Shown: positions 41,342-49,604, numbered from the stretch's first letter. The stretch: DNA of 64,000 nucleotides from Leifsonia sp. ku-ls (GCA_003367665.1 QKXI01000015.1:1-64000); one strand, 5' to 3'. The notes: generated by a model not told the origin, from the letters alone. Numbers and translations are program-made.

Positions 41342-41392
41342 GGGCGGATCGGCAGCGTCCCGAAACACAGTGTTTACACGCGGCCCGGATGC

Positions 41393-41430
41393 GTAACACC
41401 CGCGAAACACGAGCACACCTCCGTCGAAAC
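41393..41430 (+). promoter_or_regulatory. Double GlnR-type operator upstream of amtB
   Basis: The pattern GTAAC-n6-GAAAC-n6-ACACC-n6-GAAAC is present with exact 6-base spacers, 68 bases before the amtB start. This is the two-site layout known for the actinobacterial nitrogen regulator GlnR, with one weaker half-site. Confidence 0.85.
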
Positions 41431-41498
41431 CTCCTGGTCTGAGACTGGCTCCACCCCGAAACCCGAGGGGTGCACGCACAGAGAGGTAGACAATTCGC

Positions 41499-42782
41499 AT
41501 GGTGCTCCACACAGCAGCGGACTACGCGGAGGCGGGGACGGTCAACGCCCTGTGGCTCCTGGTCGCCGCAGCCCTCGTCCTGCTGATGACCCCCGGTGTC
41601 GCCTTCTTCTACGGCGGCATGGTCCGCGCGAAGAGCGTCATCAGCATGATGATGATGAGCTTCGGGGCCATGGCCCTCGTCGGCGTCCTGTGGGTCGTCT
41701 ACGGCTACGGCCTCGCCTTCGGCCCGGCCAGCATCCCGCACTGGCTCGGCACGCCGGACTGGTTCCTCTCCAGCCTGATGGGCAAGGACGGCATCACCCC
41801 CGACCTGAGCGGCCTCGCCTTCGCCGGCTTCCAGGCCACCTTCGCCATCATCACCGTCGCGCTGATCTCCGGTGCGATCGCCGACCGCGCCAAGTTCGGC
41901 TCGTGGATGGTGTTCGCCGGCATCTGGGTGACGGTCGTCTACTTCCCGGTCGCCTACTGGGTGTTCAACCTCTCCGAGGGCTGGATCGCCTCGCAGCTGC
42001 ACGTGAACGACTTCGCCGGCGGCACCGCCGTGCACATCAACGCCGGAGCCGCGGGCCTCGCCCTCGCCCTGGTGCTCGGCAAGCGCGTCGGCTTCCAGAA
42101 GGGCATGTCCAAGCCGCACAACGTGCCCCTGACGCTGCTCGGCGCCGCCCTGCTGTGGTTCGGCTGGTTCGGCTTCAACGCCGGCTCGGAGGCCGCGGTC
42201 GACGGCGTCGCCGCGATCGCCTGGGTCAACACCCTCGCGGCCCCCGCCGCCGCCACGATCGGCTGGCTGATCGTGGAGAAGATCAAGGACGGCAAGCCGA
42301 CCTCGATCGGTGCCGCCTCGGGCGCCGTCGCCGGTCTGGTCGCGATCACCCCGGCCTGCAACATCCTGACCCCGGGCTTCGCGATCCTGCTCGGCCTCGT
42401 CGCCGGCGCGGTCTGCGCCCTGGCCATCGACCTGAAGTTCCGCCTCGGCTTCGACGACTCGCTCGACGTGGTCGGCATCCACCTGGTCGGCGGCCTCATC
42501 GGAACGCTGTGGATCGGCATCTTCGGCTTCACCCACGTGTACGACGCGAAGGGCCAGCCGACCGACCAGTTCTCGAGCCTGCTCTACGGCGGCAGCTTCT
42601 ACCAGCTGTGGGTCCAGGCCGTCGGCGCCTTCTCGGTGCTCATCTACTCCTTCGTGCTGGCCTACGTCATCGGCTGGGCCATCCAGAAGACGATGGGCTT
42701 CCGGATCAAGAACGAGGACGAGCTGGCCGGCGTCGACACCGTCGTGCACGGCGAGGAGGGTTACGCCCTCGAGACCGTCTGA
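41499..42782 (+). CDS. amtB: Ammonium transporter
   Basis: This 427-residue trimeric channel takes up ammonium. It has 11 predicted membrane segments and the pore pair H179 (TAVHINAG) and H328 (VVGIHLVGG), with D171 near the recruitment site. The Amt signature near residues 171-196 is intact. The GlnR operator upstream indicates induction when nitrogen is scarce. A glnK gene, often next, is absent; instead a degenerate paralogue follows. The ATG at 41499 follows AGAGAGG. Confidence 0.96.
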   Translation: MVLHTAADYAEAGTVNALWLLVAAALVLLMTPGVAFFYGGMVRAKSVISMMMMSFGAMALVGVLWVVYGYGLAFGPASIPHWLGTPDWFLSSLMGKDGITPDLSGLAFAGFQATFAIITVALISGAIADRAKFGSWMVFAGIWVTVVYFPVAYWVFNLSEGWIASQLHVNDFAGGTAVHINAGAAGLALALVLGKRVGFQKGMSKPHNVPLTLLGAALLWFGWFGFNAGSEAAVDGVAAIAWVNTLAAPAAATIGWLIVEKIKDGKPTSIGAASGAVAGLVAITPACNILTPGFAILLGLVAGAVCALAIDLKFRLGFDDSLDVVGIHLVGGLIGTLWIGIFGFTHVYDAKGQPTDQFSSLLYGGSFYQLWVQAVGAFSVLIYSFVLAYVIGWAIQKTMGFRIKNEDELAGVDTVVHGEEGYALETV

Positions 42783-42807
42783 GCACTGCGGTCGATCGGA
42801 GCACCGG

Positions 42808-42837
42808 ACGGGGTGCCGCCTTCGGGCGGCGCCCCGT
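42808..42837 (+). terminator. UUCG-loop terminator after amtB
   Basis: A 13-base stem, complete except for one T-G wobble pair, closed by TTCG (42808-42820 with 42825-42837), lies 26 bases after the amtB stop. It should separate amtB from the paralogue. Confidence 0.75.
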
Positions 42838-42884
42838 TCCGCTGTCGCTAGGGTGTGCTTGACGGTTCCCGGCGGAGGAGAGGC

Positions 42885-44153
42885 ATGGCACAGGCGACGC
42901 CCGACCAGGTGGACGCGCTGCTGCTGTTCTTCTGCGGCGCCCTCGTGCTGCTCGCCGCGTTCGGACTGTCGTTCTTCTCCGGCGGGATGGCCGGCCGAGC
43001 CCGGGCGACGCGGGCGTTCCGGTTCGTCTTGGTCGGCGGGGCGGTCACGATCCTGCTGGCGGTGCTCGGCGGCTACGGCGCGGTGACCGGCCGTGCGCTG
43101 ATCCCGCACCTGGTCGGCGTGCCCGACCCCGGCCTCTCCGCCATCACGGGCGTCGACCCTGGGGGGTCGTCGCCGTATCCGGCGGCACGCGCCGGCTACC
43201 TGATCGCAGTGCTGGTCGTCGTGACCGCGATCGTCGCGGTCGCGGTCGCGTCGCGTGTGACCCTCCGGGCGTGGACCGTGTTCGTCGTGCTCTGGCTGCC
43301 GCTGGTGGTCCTCCCGGTGGCGTACGGCGTCTTCGCCCTGGACGACGGCTGGGCGATCGCCGGCCTGCACGTGGTCGACTTCGGCGGCGCACTGGTCGTC
43401 GTCGCCGCGGGCGGCAGCGCGGTCGGACTGCTGCTGGCGTGCGGGCGCGGGGAGCACCTGCCTCCGCTCTCGCCCCGCCCCGCCTTGATGGCGATCGGCG
43501 GCGCGGCGCTGTGGGTCGGCTGGCTGGGGCTCATCGTCGGCTCGGAGGCCGCCCTCGACGCCTACGCGCCGCTCATGGCGGTCGGTGGCTTCCTGGCGTC
43601 GGCGACCGGGGTGCTGATGTGGATGCTGGTGGATGCCGTGCTGCTGCGGCGTCCCACCCTGGGCAGCGCGCTCTGCGGGGCGTTCGCCGGTCTGGTCGCG
43701 GTGACCGCTGCCTCCGGTGTGCTCACGCTCGGCTGGTGCATGCTCGTCGGCGCGCTGTCGTCGCTCGCCTGCGCCACCATGGTCGACCTCGCGGCGCGCG
43801 CCCGCTCCGGGCCGGCGCTGACACTGTGCGTGATCACGATCGTCGGCGGCCTGGTTGGTCTGCTCTTCCCCGGACTCTTCGCGACCGGCAGCGGAATGGT
43901 GGACAGCGGCAACTTCGACCTGTTCATCGCGCAGGGGATCGCCGGGATGGCGGCGCTGCTGTACGCGGTGACGGTGTCGCTGCTGATCGGCCTTGCACTG
44001 CGGTTCACGATCGGGCTGACGCGCGTCCGCTATCGTGCCGGGCGTGGCAACTCTGAGACGCGTCCTGTCCGCCCTGAGCGGTCTGCTCCGCCCCGCGCGC
44101 GCGGGACGGACCGCACCGCCTCGCCCGGCCAGGACCGCACCGCCTCCGACTGA
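42885..44153 (+). CDS. Amt-fold membrane protein lacking both pore histidines
   Basis: This 422-residue protein aligns along its length with the ammonium transporter just upstream (about 10-11 membrane segments; shared segments WVGWLG, VGSEAALD, IVGGLVG), but the pore histidines are replaced by V173 and T319, and the FYGGMVRAK motif is altered to FSGGMAGRAR. Ammonium conduction by the Amt mechanism is not expected. It may be a regulator, a sensor or a channel for another solute. GGAGGAG precedes the ATG at 42885, and a TAGGGT box lies at 42848-42853. The C-terminal 40 residues are Arg/Pro-rich and overlap the next gene by about 110 bases. Confidence 0.75.
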   Translation: MAQATPDQVDALLLFFCGALVLLAAFGLSFFSGGMAGRARATRAFRFVLVGGAVTILLAVLGGYGAVTGRALIPHLVGVPDPGLSAITGVDPGGSSPYPAARAGYLIAVLVVVTAIVAVAVASRVTLRAWTVFVVLWLPLVVLPVAYGVFALDDGWAIAGLHVVDFGGALVVVAAGGSAVGLLLACGRGEHLPPLSPRPALMAIGGAALWVGWLGLIVGSEAALDAYAPLMAVGGFLASATGVLMWMLVDAVLLRRPTLGSALCGAFAGLVAVTAASGVLTLGWCMLVGALSSLACATMVDLAARARSGPALTLCVITIVGGLVGLLFPGLFATGSGMVDSGNFDLFIAQGIAGMAALLYAVTVSLLIGLALRFTIGLTRVRYRAGRGNSETRPVRPERSAPPRARGTDRTASPGQDRTASD

Positions 44154-44574
44154 GCCGGGCCGATCGGGACGGGCCGCGACGGTGCCTGTCGACCCGAGGA
44201 GCCTCGGCCGCATCCGCACCGCCTACAACCCCAGCCTCGACGGCGACGCCGACCCGGGCGAGATCGTCTGGACCTGGGTGCCCTACGAGGAGGCCGACGG
44301 CCGCGGGAAGGACCGGCCCGTGCTGGTGGTCGCCGCGGAACCGCACGGATCGGTGCTGGCGGTGCCGCTGACGAGCCAGGAGCACCCCGGCCGCCCGGAG
44401 TACCTGCCGATCGGCGCGGGGGACTGGGACGGCCGCCGCCGCCCGAGCTTCGTACGCCTCGACCGGGTGTACCGCGTGCAGCAGGCGGGGATGCGGCGCG
44501 AGGCGGCGGCGCTGGACGCGCGGCGGTTCGCGCTCGTGCGGGAGGCGCTGGCGGGGCGGTACGGGTGGCGGTGA
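44044..44574 (+). CDS. PemK/MazF-like protein with N-terminal extension
   Basis: The C-terminal 120 residues resemble the PemK/MazF toxin fold: a beta strand GEIVWTWVPYEE, the GKDRPVLVV motif, VPLTSQ and a final helix. The N-terminus has 45-50 extra residues that are Arg/Pro-rich after a short amphipathic stretch. No antitoxin gene adjoins it. Starts at GTG 44044 or 44035 overlap the Amt-like gene by about 110 bases; a GTG at 44182 would avoid the overlap and remove the extension. Function as a toxin is not certain, since many actinobacterial members are single genes. Confidence 0.7.
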   Translation: MATLRRVLSALSGLLRPARAGRTAPPRPARTAPPPTEPGRSGRAATVPVDPRSLGRIRTAYNPSLDGDADPGEIVWTWVPYEEADGRGKDRPVLVVAAEPHGSVLAVPLTSQEHPGRPEYLPIGAGDWDGRRRPSFVRLDRVYRVQQAGMRREAAALDARRFALVREALAGRYGWR

Positions 44575-44616
44575 GCGGGGCTTAGGTGCGGGTGGGGCGA
44601 ACATCGCACGCCGGCA

Positions 44617-45378
44617 TCACGAGGAGTTCCTTGCGCGTCGACGTCGGAGATATCGCGGTACACGCTGTCGAGCCTCCTCGGCGGTTCCGCTCGCGAAAAG
44701 GAACCGCGAGAAGACCAGCAGTGAGTCCGCGACGGCGACAAGGCTTCCCCGGAAACTGCCCGAGATCTGCGAGCGCCCGATCCGTGCGTGGTGCGCGATG
44801 GGGACGCTCGCCACACGTGTCGGCCCCGACGCCCTCATCACGGCGAGGGTGGAGCTGAGGTTCCAGGCATAGCGCTCGTTGAGCTCGGACAAGCGCGGAA
44901 CGAGAGTCACCCTGGAGAAGGCGCGTGCCGTGCCCAGGTCGGCCACCGGAGTGCCGGTCACCGCTCGGAGAAGTCGGTTGCGGACTCGTGTCATGACGTG
45001 CGGAAAGGGACGACCCGGGTCGGTCATAACGCGCGCGCCTAGGACGACGTCGGCTCTCCCGGAACGGATCGGTTCGATCAGGGTCAGGACGTCTCTGGGA
45101 TCGACCGTTCCGTCGCCGTCGATCACCGCGATGATCGGGGCGGTGGAGGACTCCACCCCCTTGCGAATGGCAGCCCCGACCCGTCGGTGACGACGTTCCG
45201 TGACCACCGTGGCGCCGAAGGCGGCGGCCAGAGCGACGGACCCGTCATCCGAGTCGTTGTCGCACAAGACGACGTCGACGCCGTGTGGAACGCGGGGAAG
45301 GATCCACCTCAACGCGGTCTTCTCGTTTCGGCAGGCGATCAGAAGGACGACGTCGGCACGGTCGGCCTGCGATGTCAC
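44617..45378 (-). CDS. Family 2 glycosyltransferase
   Basis: This 253-residue GT-A enzyme has the nucleotide-sugar motifs VVLLIACRNEK, DNDSDDGS and the DxD-type VIDGDGTVDP. It resembles dolichyl-phosphate or decaprenyl-phosphate glycosyltransferases of the DPM1 type without membrane domain. The last 50 residues contain a hydrophobic patch and a very basic tail that could bind the membrane. It overlaps the upstream membrane protein by 4 bases (GTGA). GC content is lower than in the core genes, which suggests transfer. Confidence 0.8.
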   Translation of the reverse strand: MTSQADRADVVLLIACRNEKTALRWILPRVPHGVDVVLCDNDSDDGSVALAAAFGATVVTERRHRRVGAAIRKGVESSTAPIIAVIDGDGTVDPRDVLTLIEPIRSGRADVVLGARVMTDPGRPFPHVMTRVRNRLLRAVTGTPVADLGTARAFSRVTLVPRLSELNERYAWNLSSTLAVMRASGPTRVASVPIAHHARIGRSQISGSFRGSLVAVADSLLVFSRFLFASGTAEEARQRVPRYLRRRRARNSS

Positions 45379-46148
45379 GGCGCTCCCAGTGTGCGGCTCG
45401 CGCGGTTCGCTCCGGTCGTGCGCAACCGACGGAGACGGTGGGACTTCGCACGTGGGCCGCGCGTCCCCCGGTTGAAAGCCAGCACCTGCTTCCCGAACCA
45501 GAAGGCGAAGACTACCGCGGCAACGCCGGCGATCAGCACGCAGGTCAGCTGACCCGTCGGCTGAAGGAGCGTGCGCATGGTTCCGGACCCGACGAGGATG
45601 AAGACCGCCGAGGCGAGGGAGCCGCCGAAGACGGCGCTGAAGAGCAGGCAACTCGCTCCCGCTCCGATCCGGTTCTTTCGGTAGGGGTTGGAGCGTCCGG
45701 GGTGAGCGAGCATCGATTCCCAAAGGATGAGGTCCATCGCGTGCGGCTTCGAGAGGCTCGCCGGTGTCAGCGTCGCCCGGCCGTTCACGGACTGCTCCTT
45801 GGCCCGCAGGTACATCCCCGCGCGCTCCATCCTTTCCAGTTCGCCGAGCCAGATGGCGAAGGCGAGCGCCGCGAGCACGGGAATGGCGATTCCGAAGATC
45901 ACCACGTCCGCGATCAGGATCCACTGCCGAGCATGGGTCTTCGGATCGAAGAGCACGGCCGATGTGGCGAAGACCGCCGCTACGCCGATCCCCACCGTCG
46001 CCATGCTCCACTGCAGAACGGACTGCTGATTCTGTTTGGCGGCAAGCGACTCGTTCCGCAAGGAGAGGTACTCCTGGACGACGAGTTCGTCGCGAAGACG
46101 TGAACTGTCGGGCTCGTGTGTTGCGTCGGTGCTGCCGTTGCCATCCAC
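45375..46148 (-). CDS. Membrane protein of unknown function, four segments
   Basis: I do not recognise this 257-residue protein. A hydrophilic N-terminus (about 45 residues) is followed by two membrane segments at about 50-72 and 80-108, a soluble loop, and two more at about 175-200 and 208-232; the tail is strongly basic. It starts with GTG at 46148, just beyond the terminator of a tRNA-Val gene, and is translationally coupled to the glycosyltransferase. The low GC content and the tRNA boundary suggest an acquired two-gene block. Confidence 0.65.
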   Translation of the reverse strand: MDGNGSTDATHEPDSSRLRDELVVQEYLSLRNESLAAKQNQQSVLQWSMATVGIGVAAVFATSAVLFDPKTHARQWILIADVVIFGIAIPVLAALAFAIWLGELERMERAGMYLRAKEQSVNGRATLTPASLSKPHAMDLILWESMLAHPGRSNPYRKNRIGAGASCLLFSAVFGGSLASAVFILVGSGTMRTLLQPTGQLTCVLIAGVAAVVFAFWFGKQVLAFNRGTRGPRAKSHRLRRLRTTGANRASRTLGAP

Positions 46149-46171
46149 GCGCTCATCATAGGGGGAACGAC

Positions 46172-46197
46172 GAAACCCCCGGCGGACCGGGGGTTTC
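46172..46197 (-). terminator. Terminator of the minus-strand tRNA-Val
   Basis: A perfect 11-base stem with a 4-base loop (46172-46182 with 46187-46197) begins 4 bases beyond the encoded CCA end. Confidence 0.75.
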
Positions 46198-46203
46198 TGC
46201 TGG

Positions 46204-46276
46204 TGGGCGATACCAGACTCGAACTGATGACCTCTTCCGTGTGAAGGAAGCGCGCTACCAACTGCGCCAATCGCCC
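46204..46276 (-). tRNA. tRNA-Val (anticodon CAC)
   Basis: A complete cloverleaf of 73 bases is present: 7-base acceptor stem GGGCGAT/ATCGCCC, anticodon loop TTCACAC, T-loop GTTCGAGTC. CCA is encoded at 46203-46201. A TAGTAT box at 46309-46314 on the minus strand is a likely -10. Confidence 0.95.
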
Positions 46277-46385
46277 GTCTCGCATCCGCCGTGCGGCTGC
46301 GAGATTCGATACTAGCCGACTCCGGGGCCCGGATGCACATCGAGCGCGTCCGGCGCGGCGACACACCCGGACGGCCCGACCGGTT

Positions 46386-46414
46386 TTGTCTTGCGCGCGC
46401 GGATCGGCTAGAGT
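46386..46414 (+). promoter_or_regulatory. Promoter of the tRNA-Gly/Cys/Val cluster
   Basis: TTGTCT (46386-46391) and TAGAGT (46409-46414) are 17 bases apart, ending 34 bases before tRNA-Gly. This is a good match to an actinobacterial SigA promoter. Confidence 0.7.
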
Positions 46415-46448
46415 CTTTCAAGTGCCGCAGGGAACTGCGGAACGAAAT

Positions 46449-46521
46449 GCGGATGTAGCGCAGTTGGTAGCGCATCACCTTGCCAAGGTGAGGGTCGCGA
46501 GTTCGAGTCTCGTCATCCGCT
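46449..46521 (+). tRNA. tRNA-Gly (anticodon GCC)
   Basis: A 73-base cloverleaf with acceptor GCGGATG/CATCCGC and anticodon loop TTGCCAA. CCA is not encoded. Confidence 0.95.
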
Positions 46522-46587
46522 CGAGTCGGCCCGGTCTTCGGATCGGGCCTCTCGGGTACGGTACGGTTTTTCCGTGTTGTGGCGTTC

Positions 46588-46658
46588 GGTGGATTGGCCG
46601 AGAGGCGAGGCAGCGGCCTGCAAAGCCGTATACACGGGTTCGAATCCCGTATCCACCT
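46588..46658 (+). tRNA. tRNA-Cys (anticodon GCA)
   Basis: A 71-base cloverleaf with acceptor GGTGGAT/ATCCACC, anticodon loop CTGCAAA and discriminator U, typical of tRNA-Cys. CCA is not encoded. Confidence 0.94.
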
Positions 46659-46684
46659 CGAATCTGAGCTTCGCGTTCAGACTC

Positions 46685-46756
46685 GGGCGATTGGCGCAGC
46701 GGTAGCGCGCTTCCCTGACACGGAAGAGGTCACTGGTTCGATCCCAGTATCGCCCA
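46685..46756 (+). tRNA. tRNA-Val (anticodon GAC)
   Basis: A 72-base cloverleaf with acceptor GGGCGAT/ATCGCCC and anticodon loop CTGACAC; CCA is encoded at 46757-46759. It is nearly identical to the tRNA-Val (CAC) gene on the other strand 400 bases away. Confidence 0.95.
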
Positions 46757-46767
46757 CCACCACAGAG

Positions 46768-46789
46768 AACCCCCGGGAGACCAGGGGTT
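46768..46789 (+). terminator. Terminator of the tRNA cluster
   Basis: Arms AACCCC (46768-46773) and GGGGTT (46784-46789) form a short hairpin 9 bases after the tRNA-Val CCA, followed by a T-rich TTCGTCGTCT. Confidence 0.55.
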
Positions 46790-46849
46790 TCGTCGTCTCT
46801 GCCGTCGTCTCCCTGCATTGCGAGTGCATCGAGGAATTCAGGAGCGCGC

Positions 46850-47122
46850 TCAGCGAGCGTCCGTCGTCGGTGTCATGCGCCGCCGCAGTCTCGCCAATCG
46901 CAGCCGCGCACGCAGGCAGGTGCGGGCGCGACGCAGTCGCTCCCGGAAGAGCCAGGCCAGCGCAAGTCCCACGATGACCAGGGGGAGGAGCTCCGGCGCG
47001 AGGATGAAGGCTCCGAAGACGATGTCGAGGGCCTCGAAGCCGATGAGCGAGGCGGCGGCCACCCAGGTCCAGCCGCTGAAGAGTGTGGCCTGCGTGTGCA
47101 GACGTCGAAAGATGAGGCGCAT
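46850..47122 (-). CDS. Small membrane protein, unknown
   Basis: I do not recognise this 90-residue protein. Two hydrophobic segments (about residues 14-35 and 38-60) are followed by a strongly basic tail of Arg-Leu repeats (RERLRRARTCLRARLRLARLRRR) that could lie on the inner membrane face. AGGA stands before the ATG at 47122. It is the second of two small membrane protein genes on this strand. Confidence 0.5.
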   Translation of the reverse strand: MRLIFRRLHTQATLFSGWTWVAAASLIGFEALDIVFGAFILAPELLPLVIVGLALAWLFRERLRRARTCLRARLRLARLRRRMTPTTDAR

Positions 47123-47183
47123 GGCGTCCTGTCCGTGTCGAGGGGAATCGGTCGAGGACCGGTCCCGCCGCGCGGGCGAGGCG

Positions 47184-47486
47184 TCAGGCGACGCGCGGGG
47201 ACCGGCCGTGACCGGCGCCCGGCGCACGTGCTGCGGCCGGGCCGACCAGGGGACGGTGTCGCGCTGCAGTGGGAGGGGCGGGCTCCGCCGACGAGAGGCA
47301 TAGGTCAGGGCGGGTGATCCTTGCCGCCGAGCCCGCTCCGAGCGACGCGCGGACGGCGCGCGCGATGACGAGTCCCGCGAGGGCGAACGCGACGAGCACG
47401 GTGGCGACGGCGACAAGGACCGAGAGTCGCCCGGCGGGGTCCGCCGCGAGCAGCTGCTCGAGCAGTCTCCATTCGATCGCCGACAT
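47184..47486 (-). CDS. Small membrane protein, unknown
   Basis: This 100-residue protein has one membrane segment (about residues 21-45) after an acidic N-terminus and a Pro/Ala/Arg-rich tail. AAAGG lies 8 bases before the ATG at 47486. It probably shares a transcript with the next small gene 61 bases downstream. No family is recognised. Confidence 0.5.
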   Translation of the reverse strand: MSAIEWRLLEQLLAADPAGRLSVLVAVATVLVAFALAGLVIARAVRASLGAGSAARITRPDLCLSSAEPAPPTAARHRPLVGPAAARAPGAGHGRSPRVA

Positions 47487-47614
47487 CGCGCTCGCCTTTC
47501 CTGGTCGCCTGGTCCGAAGACTACCGCGGTCCTGGCGGGAACCGCCGTCTTTCGCGCCACGACACCGCCTGGCTACCGTGACGGCATCCACGCACGCCGA
47601 AGGAGAGAGCCGGC

Positions 47615-49156
47615 ATGACCATCCAGACCGACACCGCGCACACGCCCGCCGTCGTCCCCACCGAGCGGGGGCCGCTGGACTTCCCGCTCGGGGCGCCCAC
47701 CGCCGAGGCCGCGGCGCTCGCGTACGACCTGCTCGACCGGGAGAACGCGTACCGCGCGTACATCAACGGCTACCCGGCCGTGTCCGAGTGGATGCTGCGG
47801 AAGGGTCTCGTGGAGGCCGGCGTCCACGACGGTGACGTCTTCATCACCCGGAGGCTGCTCGACAGCCGATCGCTGTTCCTCACCGCGAACGCCGACACCG
47901 TGTACTTCATGAGCTACCTCGACCTCACCGACGGCCCGGTCATGATGCGGGCGCCGGAGGGCGTGCTCACGGTCGTGGACGACATGTGGTGGCGCTGGGT
48001 GAGCGATGTCGGCATCCCGGGGCCCGATCGCGGCGCGGGTGGGCTGTACCTGTTCGTCGGGCCCGACTACGACGGCCCGCTGCCGGAGGGCGGGTGCTTC
48101 GTCCGCCGGTCGCGCACGCAGCGGATCAGCGTCCTCGGCCGGGCGTTCCTGGAGGACGACGACCCGACCCCGGCCGTCGACCGGATCACGTCGACGCTCG
48201 CGTTCGGCCGCTGGCAGCCGGGCGGGTTCGGGTTCTCGATCGGGGCCTTCCTGGAGGGGGACGGGCCCCTCGGCGCGCTGCAGGAGCTCGCGAGCCCGCG
48301 CTTCGTCGACGGGTCGGGGCTGGTCGTCGACACCATCCCGCCGTCCGACGCGTCCTACTTCGCGCTGCTGAACGAGGCCGTGCAGGCGGAGCCCGCGACG
48401 GCGCTCGACCCGGAGCTGGCGGGCCCGCTCGCCGCGATCGGCATCGTCCACGGCGCCCCGTTCGCGCCGGACGACCGGATGCGCGACCTGCTCGCCGAGG
48501 CGGTCGCGCGGGCGGACGCGATCACCCGTGCGGTGGCGTTCCGGCCGCGCGCGTCGGAGGGCTTCGCGTACTACCCGGGCACCGGTCTGCACTGGTCGAA
48601 TCCGCTGTTCGCCGGCGGGTACAGCTTCCAGGTGCCGCCGCCGCAGGTCGGGCCGAACGGCCTCGAACCGTTCCCCGACCGCGGCGCCAAGCTGACGACG
48701 GCGCGGTCGTCCTTCCTCTACCTCGCTACCGGCATCACCCCGGCGATGTGCATGAACCTGCCCGGCGTCGGCTCCCAGTACATCCTGGCGACGGTGGACG
48801 CCACGGGCGACGCGCTCGACGGCGGCGCCCACTACACGCTCACCCTGCCGGCCGGCATCCCGGCCGAGAAGTTCTGGTCGATCACCCTCTACGACACCCG
48901 GACGCGGTCGATGCTGGTCACCGACCAGCTCTACCCGCGGGCCGGGTCGCAGGCGTACCCCACGCCGGCGGCGGTGCCCGGGCCGGACGGGACGACGGTG
49001 CTGCACCTGTCTCCCGAGCGTCCGGACGGCGTCGAGCCCGGCAACTGGGTGCAGACCGTCCCGGGGGAGGGATTCTTCGCGATCCTGCGCTTCTACAGCC
49101 CCACGCCGGCGTTCTTCGACCGGTCGTGGGAGCCGTCGGACCTCACGCGGGCGTGA
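47615..49156 (+). CDS. DUF1254/DUF1214 domain protein
   Basis: This 513-residue protein has a DUF1254 domain in the N-terminal half (AYRAYINGYPAVSEW and FLTANADTVYFMSYLDL) and a DUF1214 domain at the end (WSITLYDTRTRSMLVTDQ and NWVQTVPGEGFFAILRFYSP). Proteins with this pair are widespread but not functionally settled; some are exported. No signal peptide is seen here, so it is probably cytosolic. AGGAGAGAG precedes the ATG at 47615. Its end overlaps the convergent SnoaL-like gene by 14 bases. Confidence 0.85.
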   Translation: MTIQTDTAHTPAVVPTERGPLDFPLGAPTAEAAALAYDLLDRENAYRAYINGYPAVSEWMLRKGLVEAGVHDGDVFITRRLLDSRSLFLTANADTVYFMSYLDLTDGPVMMRAPEGVLTVVDDMWWRWVSDVGIPGPDRGAGGLYLFVGPDYDGPLPEGGCFVRRSRTQRISVLGRAFLEDDDPTPAVDRITSTLAFGRWQPGGFGFSIGAFLEGDGPLGALQELASPRFVDGSGLVVDTIPPSDASYFALLNEAVQAEPATALDPELAGPLAAIGIVHGAPFAPDDRMRDLLAEAVARADAITRAVAFRPRASEGFAYYPGTGLHWSNPLFAGGYSFQVPPPQVGPNGLEPFPDRGAKLTTARSSFLYLATGITPAMCMNLPGVGSQYILATVDATGDALDGGAHYTLTLPAGIPAEKFWSITLYDTRTRSMLVTDQLYPRAGSQAYPTPAAVPGPDGTTVLHLSPERPDGVEPGNWVQTVPGEGFFAILRFYSPTPAFFDRSWEPSDLTRA

Positions 49157-49604
49157 GCTCGGCGGTGGCGCGGGCGTTCATCCGGATGAAGAGGCGGTTC
49201 TTCTTCGTGTTCTGGAAGGCCGCGCAGCGCCACCGCCCGTCCGTGCCCCGCTGGAACGTGTACGTCTGCACCTTGTCGCGCCGGACCCGACGGCGGCCGA
49301 TGCCGCCCTCGGTGAGCACGACGGCGGTCGTGTCGTCGAGGAGGCGGATGCTGCGCACGAGCATCGACATGCGCGTCCCCTTCTGCCACTTCTCGAAGAC
49401 GGGCTGATGGCCGCGCTCGATCTCGTCGCGGCCCTGGTACACGAGCCCGACGTAGATGACGTAGCTGGCGTGCTCGGTGAACTCGTCCGCGAAGGCGCGG
49501 GCGTCTCCGGCGTCCCAGGCGGCGACCATGCGATCGAGCGCGTCGCGGATCCCGGCGGTGTCGTGGTGGGCGGTGGTGGTGGCGTCCTGATAAACTATCT
49601 GCAT
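49143..49604 (-). CDS. SnoaL-like/NTF2 fold protein
   Basis: This 153-residue protein has the NTF2-like pattern of SgcJ/EcaC-type proteins: GIRDALDRMVAAWDAGDARAFADEFTEHASYV at the start and a beta-sheet-rich second half. Members are small enzymes or ligand-binding proteins. The substrate is unknown. Its start lies inside a palindrome shared with the divergent MarR gene, which makes it the likely target of that regulator. Confidence 0.78.
   Translation of the reverse strand: MQIVYQDATTTAHHDTAGIRDALDRMVAAWDAGDARAFADEFTEHASYVIYVGLVYQGRDEIERGHQPVFEKWQKGTRMSMLVRSIRLLDDTTAVVLTEGGIGRRRVRRDKVQTYTFQRGTDGRWRCAAFQNTKKNRLFIRMNARATAELTPA

Noticed and set aside
46600-46820. CRISPR-like or repeat array around the tRNA cluster
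   Set aside because: The repeated pieces are the conserved stems and T-loops of tRNA genes.
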